Shown here: piece by piece, positions 7,390 to 15,888 of the stretch
Layout of the letters: each line of letters opens with the position of its first letter
Position numbering within the stretch: position 1 is the first letter of the stretch
Assembly (NCBI GenBank): GCA_002338655.1
Contig: DDIU01000008.1
Location: 1-34,880, forward strand
DNA length: 34,880 nt
Direction of reading: 5' to 3'
DNA from: Flammeovirgaceae bacterium UBA1842
GTDB taxonomy: Bacteria > Bacteroidota > Bacteroidia > Cytophagales > Cyclobacteriaceae
Notes under the pieces: model-generated
Told to the model about the DNA's origin: nothing
What the model saw: the letters and a program-made list of their open reading frames with translations, nothing else
Databases searched by the model: none
Made by a program: the position numbers and the translations under genes

Positions 7390-9096
7390 ATGGTAACAAA
7401 ACGTTGGGTACATAAAGAGCTGCCAGATGAGGATATAATCTCAGAACTGTGTGATAAGATCAATGTAAGCAAACCTATCGCCACCATTTTAGGGCAACGC
7501 GGTATACAGGATTTTGAATCTGCCAAATCCTTCTTCCGTCCAATTCTTGACATGCTTCATGATCCTTTTTTGATGAAGGACATGGACTTGGCAGTAGCTA
7601 GGATAAAAAAAGCATTTGAGACTGACGAAAAAATATTGGTTTATGGTGATTATGATGTGGATGGCACCACCTCAGTTGCCCTGCTCTATGGGTTTATCAA
7701 TTCATTCCATTACAATTCAGCTTTTTACATTCCCGATAGATATAAGGAAGGGTATGGTATTTCAAGACAAGGGATAGATTGGGCTAAGGAAAATGGTTAT
7801 TCACTTATTGTGGCACTCGACTGCGGAATAAAATCAAACGAACTGATCGATTATGCCAATTCATTGTGTATAGATTTTATCATTTGTGATCATCATCGCC
7901 CAGGGGATCATCTACCAAAGGCCGTTGCTGTTTTAGACCCTAAACGTGCTGATTGCAACTATCCATTTAAAGAATTACCGGGTTGTGGTATTGGCTTTAA
8001 GCTGATACAAGCACTGGCAGCTAGCATGCCTTCAATTAAGATAAATCCTTACGATTTCCTTGATTTGGTGGTGGTCGCCATCGCTTCGGATATTGTGCCC
8101 ATAGTTGGTGAAAACAGGGTATTGGCTCATTTTGGTATCAAAAGGCTGTCATCAGCCCCACGACCAGGGCTTAAGGCTTTGCTGCATCTGGCTGGAGTAA
8201 AAAAAACAATAACCATTACGGGAATTGTTTTTGGCTTGGCCCCTAGAATAAATGCTGCCGGGCGTATTAGTCACGCTAAAGGAGCCGTTGACTTGCTGTT
8301 GGCAGAAACTGAGGATGAGGCCTATCATTTTGCTGACAAGCTGAATCTTAAAAATGAAAAACGGAGGGATGTGGACGCCCACATAACTGAAGAGGCCTTA
8401 GCCATGATTGATGGCAATGAAACCTTGAGGAATTCGAAAACAACCGTTCTTTTTAAAGAGGATTGGCATAAGGGAGTGATTGGCATCGTAGCTTCCCGAT
8501 GTATCGAAAAGCACTATCGCCCAACTATAATCCTGACCCAAACTGATAATAAAGCCACGGGTTCTGCCAGATCGGTTTTCGGGTTTGACGTATATGAGGC
8601 TATTGATGCCTGTAGCGATCTGCTAGAACAGTTCGGTGGGCATAAATATGCAGCGGGTTTAACGATGTCATTGGATAAATTAGAGGCTTTCCAATTAAAG
8701 TTCGAAAAGGTAGTATCAGAATCCATCCCCGATGAGCTGCTTATTCCACAGATAGAAATTGATACCGAAATTGAATTACAAAACATAAGCAAAAAATTCT
8801 ACAACATCCTTCAACAAATGGAACCCTTTGGCCCTCAAAACATGCCCCCGGTTTTTTTTGCAGATAATTTATTTCTGGCAAGTTCTTTGAATGTGATCAA
8901 AGAGAAACACTTAAAATTTACCGTAAAGCAGGAAGGCAGTAAAGCTGCTTTCGATTGTATCGGTTTTGGATTAGGCCATATAGCTGAGCAAATGAGCAAT
9001 GACATTTCATTCAAAATGGCCTTTACAATTGAAGAAAATGAATTTCGCGGACGAAAGTCATTACAGTTTAACATTAAGGATATAAAATTCGATTAG
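7390..9096 (+). CDS. recJ: Single-stranded-DNA-specific 5'-3' exonuclease RecJ
   Basis: RecJ degrades single-stranded DNA 5' to 3' in the RecF recombination pathway and mismatch repair. The 568-residue length is normal. DHH-phosphoesterase motifs are seen in order: YGDYDVDGTTS (motif I, about residue 82), an ALDCGI motif (II, near 142), CDHHRP (III, near 162) and a later DIVP motif (IV, near 237). The DHHA1 domain has GGHKYAAGLTM near 420, and the C-terminal OB-like domain has MEPFGPQNMPPVF near 478. lptB begins 14 bp downstream, so the two are probably co-transcribed. The start is ATG at 7390, directly after the terminator; no promoter box was identified in the short space. Confidence 0.97.
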   Translation: MVTKRWVHKELPDEDIISELCDKINVSKPIATILGQRGIQDFESAKSFFRPILDMLHDPFLMKDMDLAVARIKKAFETDEKILVYGDYDVDGTTSVALLYGFINSFHYNSAFYIPDRYKEGYGISRQGIDWAKENGYSLIVALDCGIKSNELIDYANSLCIDFIICDHHRPGDHLPKAVAVLDPKRADCNYPFKELPGCGIGFKLIQALAASMPSIKINPYDFLDLVVVAIASDIVPIVGENRVLAHFGIKRLSSAPRPGLKALLHLAGVKKTITITGIVFGLAPRINAAGRISHAKGAVDLLLAETEDEAYHFADKLNLKNEKRRDVDAHITEEALAMIDGNETLRNSKTTVLFKEDWHKGVIGIVASRCIEKHYRPTIILTQTDNKATGSARSVFGFDVYEAIDACSDLLEQFGGHKYAAGLTMSLDKLEAFQLKFEKVVSESIPDELLIPQIEIDTEIELQNISKKFYNILQQMEPFGPQNMPPVFFADNLFLASSLNVIKEKHLKFTVKQEGSKAAFDCIGFGLGHIAEQMSNDISFKMAFTIEENEFRGRKSLQFNIKDIKFD

Positions 9097-9110
9097 TTAA
9101 CTTAGCACCA

Positions 9111-9842
9111 ATGATATTAAGAGCTGATAATTTAGTTAAGAAGTATAAGAAAAGAACAGTGGTGGATCACATCTCTGTTGAGGTGGAACAAGGGGAGATT
9201 GTGGGGCTATTAGGCCCTAATGGTGCTGGCAAGACTACTTCATTTTATATGATCGTTGGACTTATTAAACCCAACGAAGGGAACATTTATCTTGATGAAG
9301 AAAACATTACGGGTTTGCCAATGTATCGCAGAGCCAAATTGGGCATCGGGTATTTAGCGCAGGAGGCTTCCGTGTTCCGAAATTTAACTGTTGAGGAAAA
9401 CATTTTAGCCGTACTTGAAATGCGGGAAATGTCAAAAGTGGATAGAAAGGAGAAAGTGGAGGCCTTGTTAGAGGAATTTTCATTGACCCATGTGCGCAAA
9501 AATCTGGGTGTGGTTCTTTCTGGTGGTGAACGGAGAAGGACCGAAATTGCCCGGGCACTGGCAGTTGATCCCAGTTTCGTATTACTGGATGAACCATTTG
9601 CTGGTGTAGACCCTATAGCCGTGGAAGAGATTCAGGGTATAGTGGCCAAACTGAAAGACAAAAATATTGGTATTTTAATAACCGATCACAACGTAAACGA
9701 AACGCTGTCCATCACCGATCGGGCATATCTTATGTTCGAAGGAAAGTTATTGAAAGCCGGTTCAGCGGAAGAATTAGCAGCCGATGAACAGGTTAGAAGG
9801 GTATATCTGGGTCAAAGCTTTGAATTAAAGCGAAAAATCTAA
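9111..9842 (+). CDS. lptB: LPS export ABC transporter ATPase LptB
   Basis: The cytoplasmic ATPase that powers lipopolysaccharide extraction from the inner membrane by LptB2FG. The 243-residue length is typical. Walker A is GPNGAGKTT (about residues 35-43), the Q-loop region is YLAQEASVFRNLTVEEN, the ABC signature is LSGGERRR, Walker B is FVLLDEPFAGVDP, and the switch His is in ITDHNV. The Q-E-A-S-V-F-R-N-L phrase and GERRRTEIARAL separate LptB from branched-chain amino acid transporter ATPases. It follows recJ by 14 bp and precedes the GH3-like gene by 72 bp. The partner lptF/G genes are not in the window. Confidence 0.96.
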   Translation: MILRADNLVKKYKKRTVVDHISVEVEQGEIVGLLGPNGAGKTTSFYMIVGLIKPNEGNIYLDEENITGLPMYRRAKLGIGYLAQEASVFRNLTVEENILAVLEMREMSKVDRKEKVEALLEEFSLTHVRKNLGVVLSGGERRRTEIARALAVDPSFVLLDEPFAGVDPIAVEEIQGIVAKLKDKNIGILITDHNVNETLSITDRAYLMFEGKLLKAGSAEELAADEQVRRVYLGQSFELKRKI

Positions 9843-9914
9843 TTCTTTCTGACCATTTCCTTTTCATTTTTTTCATAATTTAACAGAATACGTATTTAAC
9901 CATACTCTGTCTCT

Positions 9915-11432
9915 GTGGATATATTAAATTCGATACTAACGTGGGTAATGAAAAAGAGGATACATGATATCGAGCTTTTCATGAAATATCCCCATGATGT
10001 ACAGTCAGAGCTTTTCAAAAAGCTGATTGATCAGGGGAAAAATACTGAATTCGGTAAAAAATACGACTTCAAAAGTATAACCTCCTATAAAATTTATAAA
10101 GAAAGGGTACCCGTACAAGCCTACGAGCAGATTTTCCCGTACATCGAACGTTTGATGCGCGGAGAACAAAAATTGCTTTGGCCTTCGGAGATCACCTGGT
10201 TTGCCAAGTCCAGTGGTACTACAAATGCCAGAAGTAAGTTTATCCCTGTTTCCCCAGAAGCATTGGAAGACTGCCATTTCAAAGGAGGCAAAGACCTTAT
10301 TTCCATTTATGTAAATAATTATCCTGAAACCAGAATGTTTACTGGTAAGGGGGTAACCATTGGAGGTAGCCACCAGATCAATGAGTTTAACCCAAATGAA
10401 AACTCCTATTATGGTGATGTATCAGCGGTGATCATGCAGAACCTACCCCTGTGGGCACAATTTATCCGAACGCCTAGCTTAGAAGTGGCACTGATGGATA
10501 AGTGGGAGGAAAAAATAGAGAAAATGGCCAAAGTAACGGCTCAAGACAATGTCACCAATTTTGTGGGTGTACCCACCTGGACTATACTTTTGATACAAAA
10601 AGTAATGGAGTTAGAAAACACTAACAACATCCTTGAAGTGTGGCCAAACCTGGAGGTGTTTTTTCATGGGGCTGTGGCCTTTACCCCCTACCGCGAGCTA
10701 TTCAAAAAGCTTATCCCAACTGACAATATGCACTATTGCGAAACCTATAATGCATCAGAAGGGTTTTTTGGTATTCAAGATCAAAATGACTCAGATGAGT
10801 TGTTATTAATGCTGGATTATGGCATCTTTTATGAATTTATTCCAGCCGATCAAATAGATGATGAAGATCCTAAAGTTCTCGCATTAAACGAAGTGGAAAT
10901 CGGTAAAAATTATGCCATGATCATCACCACCAACTCAGGGCTGTGGAGATATAACATTGGTGATACTGTGAAATTCACCTCTATTGAACCCTATAGAATT
11001 AAAATTTCAGGCCGAACCAAGCACTTTATCAACGCCTTTGGAGAAGAGCTCATCATTGAAAATGCAGAAAGTGCGATCACCAAAGCCTGTGAGGAGACAG
11101 GATCTATAATTGATAATTTTACTGCTGGCCCCATTTATTTTGAAGAAGGTAAACGTGGAGGCCATGAGTGGATCATTGAATTTGTACAAGAGCCGGCAGA
11201 CATTGAAAGGTTTACAGAAATCCTCGACCAGAAACTACGCGAAATCAACTCAGATTACGATGCCAAAAGGTATAAAGACATGGCTTTGGTTGCCCCTGTA
11301 ATCCGAAGTGCAGCACAAGGTACCTTTTACAAATGGATGGCAAAGCGTGGAAAACTTGGAGGTCAAAATAAAGTGCCAAGATTATCCAACAACCGAGATC
11401 ACTTAGAAGATATTTTAAAGTTGATGAAATAG
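9915..11432 (+). CDS. GH3-family acyl-adenylating protein
   Basis: A 505-residue homologue of plant GH3 auxin/jasmonate amido synthetases, members of the ANL adenylating superfamily. Visible motifs are the P-loop-like FAKSSGTTNARSKFIPVS (about residue 95), the second adenylation motif ETYNASEGFFGIQ (about 278), and LWRYNIGDTVKFT followed by KISGRTKHFINAFGEEL (about 345-375). It would activate a carboxylate with ATP; bacterial substrates are not known. It starts with GTG at 9915, chosen because the ensuing DILNSILTWVMKKRIHDIELF matches the usual N-terminus. The 72-bp spacing from lptB leaves operon membership open. It ends convergently with the DUF2911 gene at a shared hairpin. Confidence 0.88.
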   Translation: MDILNSILTWVMKKRIHDIELFMKYPHDVQSELFKKLIDQGKNTEFGKKYDFKSITSYKIYKERVPVQAYEQIFPYIERLMRGEQKLLWPSEITWFAKSSGTTNARSKFIPVSPEALEDCHFKGGKDLISIYVNNYPETRMFTGKGVTIGGSHQINEFNPNENSYYGDVSAVIMQNLPLWAQFIRTPSLEVALMDKWEEKIEKMAKVTAQDNVTNFVGVPTWTILLIQKVMELENTNNILEVWPNLEVFFHGAVAFTPYRELFKKLIPTDNMHYCETYNASEGFFGIQDQNDSDELLLMLDYGIFYEFIPADQIDDEDPKVLALNEVEIGKNYAMIITTNSGLWRYNIGDTVKFTSIEPYRIKISGRTKHFINAFGEELIIENAESAITKACEETGSIIDNFTAGPIYFEEGKRGGHEWIIEFVQEPADIERFTEILDQKLREINSDYDAKRYKDMALVAPVIRSAAQGTFYKWMAKRGKLGGQNKVPRLSNNRDHLEDILKLMK

Positions 11433-11435
11433 ACC

Positions 11436-11473
11436 TTGCTACTTACTAACCTTTAAAGCTTAGTAAATAGCAA
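11436..11473. terminator. Bidirectional hairpin between convergent genes
   Basis: TTGCTA-C-TTACTAA at 11436-11449 pairs with TTAGTAA-A-TAGCAA at 11460-11473, 13 pairs with one central mismatch and a ten-base loop. It lies between the GH3-like stop (11432) and the DUF2911 stop (11485). The downstream T-run is weak, so termination strength is uncertain. Confidence 0.6.
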
Positions 11474-11484
11474 AGCCTGTTTTA

Positions 11485-12615
11485 TTAATTAAAGTCCTTG
11501 CCTTCTTCGAGGGTTTTTAAATATCCTTCCAAAAACTGCTTTGAGGCCTCAGGCGCCTTTTCATAAGCTATTTTTTCATATTTCAAGGCATTTTTAATAT
11601 CTCCATTGGCAGCGTAGCCCCTTGCCAACCCATGGGGTGCCAGCCAATTATCTGGCCATTTTTTACTTGCTGCTTTAAATATCTCCATAGCCTTTGCATC
11701 CTGATCCGCAGCAATTAACTGACGGCCATAACCATAGTAATTCCCGATAGTAACATCCGGGCCATTTAGTGCTTCATCCATCACTTTGATAGACTCATCC
11801 GTTTTGCCCATGGCATTTAAAACATTTGCCTTGGTGGAAAGTGTATTGAAATTCTTTTGGCTATAAAACTGTCCTTCCACGGCATTGTTGGCATAAGTAA
11901 GTGCCTCTTCCAAATGGATATTGTTTTGTACCAAGTAATTGGCAGCAGCCTGCCACGATTGAATGTTAAACCCTGCATTTCCTTTAAGTTCGTTTTGGAA
12001 ATTCTGAAAAACCAATTCAGGCGTATCCACAGTTATTTGCACTGGTATTTGCTTTTTTTCCCAATTCAAAACCAAAGTGGCAGATGAGGTAGTGACCTTG
12101 TCAAATGCGTAGGTAAGTAGATCAGTCTCAGGGTGTTCGACTGTCTGAACATCTACCCGTAGGGCATCTTTTGCTTTATCATAGAAAAAACTGCCCCATG
12201 ATTCAGTATCATTTGAAAAAATAATGGTGGCTTTACCATCCTCAAAAACCGCAATATGAAGCCCATATTTCCCGGCTCTCAAATCTTTGCCTTCCACTTT
12301 TACATCAGTAGAAAATTTAATTACGGTATTCTCATTGGCTCCCGCACGCCATGGGGCCTCGGTGGCGGTTCCAAAGCCAAGGTTGTTATATCCATAAGGA
12401 ACCAATTGCCCCCAAATAGCGCCCGTTCTGTCTTGGCCTTGTGGGCTGGTAACACTCGGGCGTGAGTAATGTACTAAAATATCAGTAATGCCTACCTTTT
12501 GCATTACAGCGGCCTCCCCACTTGCGCGTGGAGTAAATACAATGTTCTGAGCATGCATATTGGTGATAAAGCAGCCCGTAAACATCACGATAAATAGTGA
12601 GTTCTTGAATTTCAT
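11485..12615 (-). CDS. DUF2911 protein with C-terminal TPR region
   Basis: A 376-residue secreted protein with a signal peptide at 1-22 ending in NMHAQ. Residues about 28-190 form the DUF2911 domain: ITDILVHYSRPSV, the Gly-rich IWGQLVPYG, WRAGANENT and LRAGKYGLH phrases are characteristic. The remaining part (205-376) is alpha-helical with TPR-like repeats (AANYLVQNNIHLEEALTYA, ALKYEKIAYEKAPE). Function of the family is unknown; it is abundant in Bacteroidota periplasm. Its promoter must lie in 12616-12694, just before the orphan plsY fragment, so the island edge sits immediately upstream of this gene. Confidence 0.9.
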   Translation of the reverse strand: MKFKNSLFIVMFTGCFITNMHAQNIVFTPRASGEAAVMQKVGITDILVHYSRPSVTSPQGQDRTGAIWGQLVPYGYNNLGFGTATEAPWRAGANENTVIKFSTDVKVEGKDLRAGKYGLHIAVFEDGKATIIFSNDTESWGSFFYDKAKDALRVDVQTVEHPETDLLTYAFDKVTTSSATLVLNWEKKQIPVQITVDTPELVFQNFQNELKGNAGFNIQSWQAAANYLVQNNIHLEEALTYANNAVEGQFYSQKNFNTLSTKANVLNAMGKTDESIKVMDEALNGPDVTIGNYYGYGRQLIAADQDAKAMEIFKAASKKWPDNWLAPHGLARGYAANGDIKNALKYEKIAYEKAPEASKQFLEGYLKTLEEGKDFN

Positions 12616-12694
12616 AATAATGAATTTAAATGAAAAATAATACGGTAAGCTCAGGATTGATTAGTGCCTTTTACGAAAATAACCCCCCTAGGTT
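12616..12694. other. Upstream region of the DUF2911 gene
   Basis: AT-rich leader. On the minus strand a TATTTTCG near 12675 is one base off the TAnnTTTG promoter consensus, which is weak evidence. The direct repeat begins at its right edge. Nothing else is seen. Confidence 0.3.
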
Positions 12695-12790
12695 TACATG
12701 ATTACATAAACAGTTCTAGGAAGTGTTGAGTGGGAATTAGTGCTTACGCAAACCTTTTACCAGATAGGTTTTACTTTCTTCGCCATCGGC
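12695..12790. repeat. 96-bp direct repeat, left copy (orphan plsY 3' end plus flank)
   Basis: Matches 16518-16613 at 94 of 96 positions in the same orientation, offset 3823 bp. It comprises 42 bp of plsY downstream flank (12695-12736) and 54 bp of plsY coding end (12737-12790). The two mismatches (12773 and 12779) are both synonymous in the plsY reading frame. Similarity stops abruptly right of 12790. Confidence 0.95.
12737..12790 (-). pseudogene. Orphan C-terminal fragment of plsY
   Basis: Read on the minus strand, the last 17 codons and stop of PlsY are preserved exactly at the protein level (ADGEESKTYLVKGLRKH). There is no start or upstream coding sequence, because similarity to plsY ends at 12790. 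It cannot be expressed as a functional enzyme. It is best explained as the displaced or duplicated 3' end of plsY at the far side of the 12.7-16.5 kb block. Confidence 0.9.
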
Positions 12791-12880
12791 AAATCCCCAT
12801 ACTTAATGAACTATTAAATACGAGACCCGTACGTACCGTTATGAAAAATGGGTTTAATTACGATGTATTTTGTCTTAATC

Positions 12881-13708
12881 TTAGTACGCAAGATGTAATC
12901 TAAAACCAACTTTCTTTTCTGATTCGTTTTTATCAACGATTACAACCCCTTGTTCATAAAGATCTATATAATAATTTACGTCACTGTCTTTTTTGATTAT
13001 CTTCCACGCTTCTTTCATTTCATCACTCCAGTTAATATCATCAAAAATGAATATTGCAGGTGAGCTCACCATTGATTTTAATTTTTCGAAATACTCGATT
13101 GTAGGTTCTTTTTTATGATTACCATCAATAAATAATACATTGAAGTAAATATTCTCTTTTAAAAGTTCAGGGAATGTTTCATCATATAAACCTTGCCTAA
13201 TATCAAACTTAGCCATAGGAATAATTGTGGAAAATTGTTTAGATGAAATCTCACATAATTGAGGAAGCCCTTCCATAGTAACAAATTTACCCTCCTTTTT
13301 GTGTTTAACTGCTTCAAGAATATAGGATCCCGAAATACCAAGGTTTGTTCCAATTTCTAGGAAAATAGGAGAATCGACTTTTAAGGTAATGAAGTACAAA
13401 AATTGACACCATTTTTTACCTGAAGCGGCATTTTTACAAATATCCTTTACAACTGCTGTTTTGTCCGAGTTAAATATTTCATAAGAAATCTCAGTCTCGT
13501 TCTTTAAAAGTTGACTTCTATAATTTTCACAATTAAGAAATGCGTTGCTATCCTCTTCTGTAAAATTGCCGAGTTTAACTGCTAAAAAGGATTCTATTAC
13601 TTTTTTTAAAGTTTGATTCTTACAATTTGTTATTTTCCTTAATTCATTCTTTTGATTAAATCTTCTAGACGTAATCAGTAAGTGTTTTCTTATTCTTTTT
13701 ATTATCAT
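12881..13708 (-). CDS. Class I SAM-dependent methyltransferase (Methyltransf_24-like)
   Basis: A 275-residue protein. The N-terminal 100 residues are basic and helical and not recognised. The Rossmann-type methyltransferase domain begins near residue 115: FLEIGTNLGISG (SAM-binding motif I), the acidic end of strand 2 in FVTMEG, then VLFIDGNHKKEPTIEYF and IFIFDDINWSDEM, the Asp-rich pattern of metal-dependent O-methyltransferase-like families. Substrate is unknown. The gene is visibly more AT-rich than its neighbours and stands alone between non-coding stretches inside the block bounded by the plsY repeats, which suggests horizontal origin. No terminator or promoter was identified. Confidence 0.82.
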   Translation of the reverse strand: MIIKRIRKHLLITSRRFNQKNELRKITNCKNQTLKKVIESFLAVKLGNFTEEDSNAFLNCENYRSQLLKNETEISYEIFNSDKTAVVKDICKNAASGKKWCQFLYFITLKVDSPIFLEIGTNLGISGSYILEAVKHKKEGKFVTMEGLPQLCEISSKQFSTIIPMAKFDIRQGLYDETFPELLKENIYFNVLFIDGNHKKEPTIEYFEKLKSMVSSPAIFIFDDINWSDEMKEAWKIIKKDSDVNYYIDLYEQGVVIVDKNESEKKVGFRLHLAY

Positions 13709-14091
13709 TTTTAATTTTATTATACGTACAGTCAGTAAAGGATGTTACCCACTCGAATAATTAGAAATCTGAAAGTAATATTTTCTGGGTTTCCCACCAA
13801 ATTTCTAGATACTCGGCAACGCATTATTCCTGCCTAAACCTCAGTGTAGACCACTCAACTAAGGTAGGACGATTAATGTTTTAAATCCGACACACTGTTC
13901 ATGTCAGGAGGATTCAACAGAACATCTTCGCTTTCGAATGAAAATTGAGAGGATAAAATGGCAAATAATCTACGCGCCAGTTCAAGTCATAAATGGAGTC
14001 AACGCTTATAAAAATAACAGTAGCCATATGTTTTGGTTACTGTTATTTTGCGTAAAGCCAGAAGCTTTGGGACGAGGCTTTTCTTGGAATT
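13709..14091. other. Intergenic region, 383 bp
   Basis: No reading frame with recognisable coding character was found on either strand. Its only clear structure is the strong hairpin at 14011-14049 near the S74-protein gene end. The rest may be decayed sequence within the accessory block. Confidence 0.5.
14011..14049. terminator. Strong hairpin downstream of the S74 surface-protein gene
   Basis: AAAATAACAGTAGCC at 14011-14025 pairs with GGTTACTGTTATTTT at 14035-14049, 15 pairs with one G-T, around a nine-base loop. The A/T ends of the stem supply a U-tract for transcription from either side. It lies 43 bp past the stop of the minus-strand gene. Confidence 0.78.
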
Positions 14092-15888
14092 CTATTCTAC
14101 AATGACCCTCATGGTTATTGTTTTCTCACCCGACAGCACGTTTATTAAATACTCGCCCTTCGCATAGACAGATAAATCAATCTCATAGCTGAAAACATTT
14201 TCTTTCAATGTGATGGTTTTTACAACGACCCCTGACACGTTTCTTATCATAATCTTGCCTCTATCCAGAGTGTTAGTGCTGACGGTAAACAAGCCTTTGT
14301 TCGGGTTAGGGTATACACTGATTCCTTCCTTTACTAACGGAATTGTTTCAGTTTCAGTCTCAGTGTCTGAAACCCTACCTGCTGCATTGGAGGACTTGTC
14401 CGTTAATATGGCTACTAAATATTTAAGATCATCTATTTGTTGTTGCTGCTGTTCTATCATTTGCTGCTGCTCCTGCATACCTTTTACTAGCGGCACTACG
14501 AATTCAGCATAGCGAATCCTGTAATGATCATTATCATTTTTAGGGGCTTCCACCCCAATAAATACATATCCCATCTCCATAACTACTTTCTCTACATCTT
14601 GTGCAATAAAACCAATTTCTCTTACCTCATCAACATTTTCATTAAGGACATCATTGGTTTCTTCTCCTAGGAACTCTCTTAACTTAGATTTATCAATTGA
14701 GTAGCTTAAGGGACGGAGTTTATTAATAAATTCAAGTCCTGGAATATCTGCCTTGACATCTTTTTTAAACCTACCATCCGATAAGGTTGACCATGATACT
14801 TGACCACCAATACTGGTTATTGACGAATTGCCCACTCTTACTTGGTTGGAAGATGTGTTTACTGTGTTATATCCTAGAGCTGTGCTATTAACAAGACCTG
14901 GATTAATAGATGTTGGGCCTGCTCTTGTACCTATTACTGTATTATAGCTTCCAGTCGTATTCTGAATAAAAGCAGATTCGCCCATTACAGTATTATAAGA
15001 ACCGCTAGTATTGGCAAATGAAGCATAGAATCCAACGGTAGTGTTATATGAGCCATCACCACTTGAAGAAAGGGAATAAGTTCCGAATGCACTGTTACTT
15101 GTACCTGTAGAGGACAGTGCTGAGTAACCAAAAGCTGAATTTCCACTACTAGACGATACATTATTTAAAGCATTTACTCCAAAAGCTGAGTTTGTAGTTG
15201 CAGTAGTATTACCACCTAATGCACCAGCACCAAATGCAGCATTAAGAGTACCAGTCGTGTTATTGTCTAAACATAAATAGCCCATTGCTGTATTAGAAAA
15301 ACCTGATGTATTAGAATAAAGTGCCCTGTGACCGACTGCTGTATTTCTGTCTCCTATGGTGTTGAAATAAAGTGCCTGATAACCAGAGGCCGAATTCTCT
15401 TCCCCGGTAGTATTATTGCTAAGTGCATGAACACCATCAGCCGTATTACTGAATCCTGTGGTGTTGGAAGTAAGTGCCTTGTAACCAGTGGCTGTATTAC
15501 TTATTCCCGAGGAGTTGGAATTAAGTGCAAGATAACCAGCTGCAGTATTAAACCTTCCAGATGAATTGGAAAAAAGTGCTCGGTAGCCAGTGGCTGTATT
15601 GTAATATCCTGTGGTATTGTAGAAAAGTGCCTGCATACCAGTTGCGGTATTATTGTATCCTGAAGTATTACTGTATAGGGCTTGATAACCAGTGGCTGTA
15701 TTAAAGTTTCCTGAAGTGTTAGAAAAAAGTGCCCTATAGCCAAACCCTGAATTAGAACTTCCAGTTATTGGTGCATTGTTAAGATAATAAGATGCACTTT
15801 GAGCGTTCGACCCAAAATGAATGAGGAATAACAAAATCAAAGTAAGTGCGAGCCTCTGCCATGTCAATTGTTTGTTTAATCGTTTCAT
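14092..15888 (-). CDS. T9SS-exported surface protein: 17-residue repeats, S74 chaperone domain, coiled coil, sorting domain
   Basis: A 598-residue protein. Residues 1-30 are a signal peptide ending in SNAQ. Residues 43-229 hold eleven 17-residue repeats of the form G-x-x-NTA-x-GY-x-AL-x-x-NT-(S/T), followed by degenerate units to about 350; the pattern resembles YadA-head/left-handed beta-roll repeats. The Peptidase_S74 intramolecular chaperone domain starts at LSDGRFKKD (Ser370 is the expected autocleavage residue) and runs to about 475, including IGFIAQDVEKV. A glutamine-rich coiled coil (about 480-505) follows. A type A T9SS sorting domain beginning VYPNPNKGLF occupies about 525-598. The protein probably forms trimeric fibres at the cell surface. 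Having the sorting domain after S74 raises the question of what remains attached after self-cleavage. It lies inside the plsY-bounded block. Confidence 0.9.
   Translation of the reverse strand: MKRLNKQLTWQRLALTLILLFLIHFGSNAQSASYYLNNAPITGSSNSGFGYRALFSNTSGNFNTATGYQALYSNTSGYNNTATGMQALFYNTTGYYNTATGYRALFSNSSGRFNTAAGYLALNSNSSGISNTATGYKALTSNTTGFSNTADGVHALSNNTTGEENSASGYQALYFNTIGDRNTAVGHRALYSNTSGFSNTAMGYLCLDNNTTGTLNAAFGAGALGGNTTATTNSAFGVNALNNVSSSSGNSAFGYSALSSTGTSNSAFGTYSLSSSGDGSYNTTVGFYASFANTSGSYNTVMGESAFIQNTTGSYNTVIGTRAGPTSINPGLVNSTALGYNTVNTSSNQVRVGNSSITSIGGQVSWSTLSDGRFKKDVKADIPGLEFINKLRPLSYSIDKSKLREFLGEETNDVLNENVDEVREIGFIAQDVEKVVMEMGYVFIGVEAPKNDNDHYRIRYAEFVVPLVKGMQEQQQMIEQQQQQIDDLKYLVAILTDKSSNAAGRVSDTETETETIPLVKEGISVYPNPNKGLFTVSTNTLDRGKIMIRNVSGVVVKTITLKENVFSYEIDLSVYAKGEYLINVLSGEKTITMRVIVE
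15202..15762 (-). repeat. Eleven tandem 51-bp coding repeats
   Basis: The region encodes residues 43-229 of the surface protein as eleven consecutive 17-codon units. Unit length is constant at 51 bp, but the DNA units have diverged. It is a coding repeat, not a CRISPR array. Confidence 0.88.

Noticed and set aside
14210..14512. Plus-strand open frame opposite the T9SS/coiled-coil end of the surface protein
   Set aside because: Low-complexity Cys and Ser runs come from the opposite reading of CAG/CAA glutamine codons; no homology-like motif.
15202..15762. Regular repeats that could be mistaken for a CRISPR array
   Set aside because: Units are contiguous 51-bp coding repeats without spacers and without cas genes nearby.
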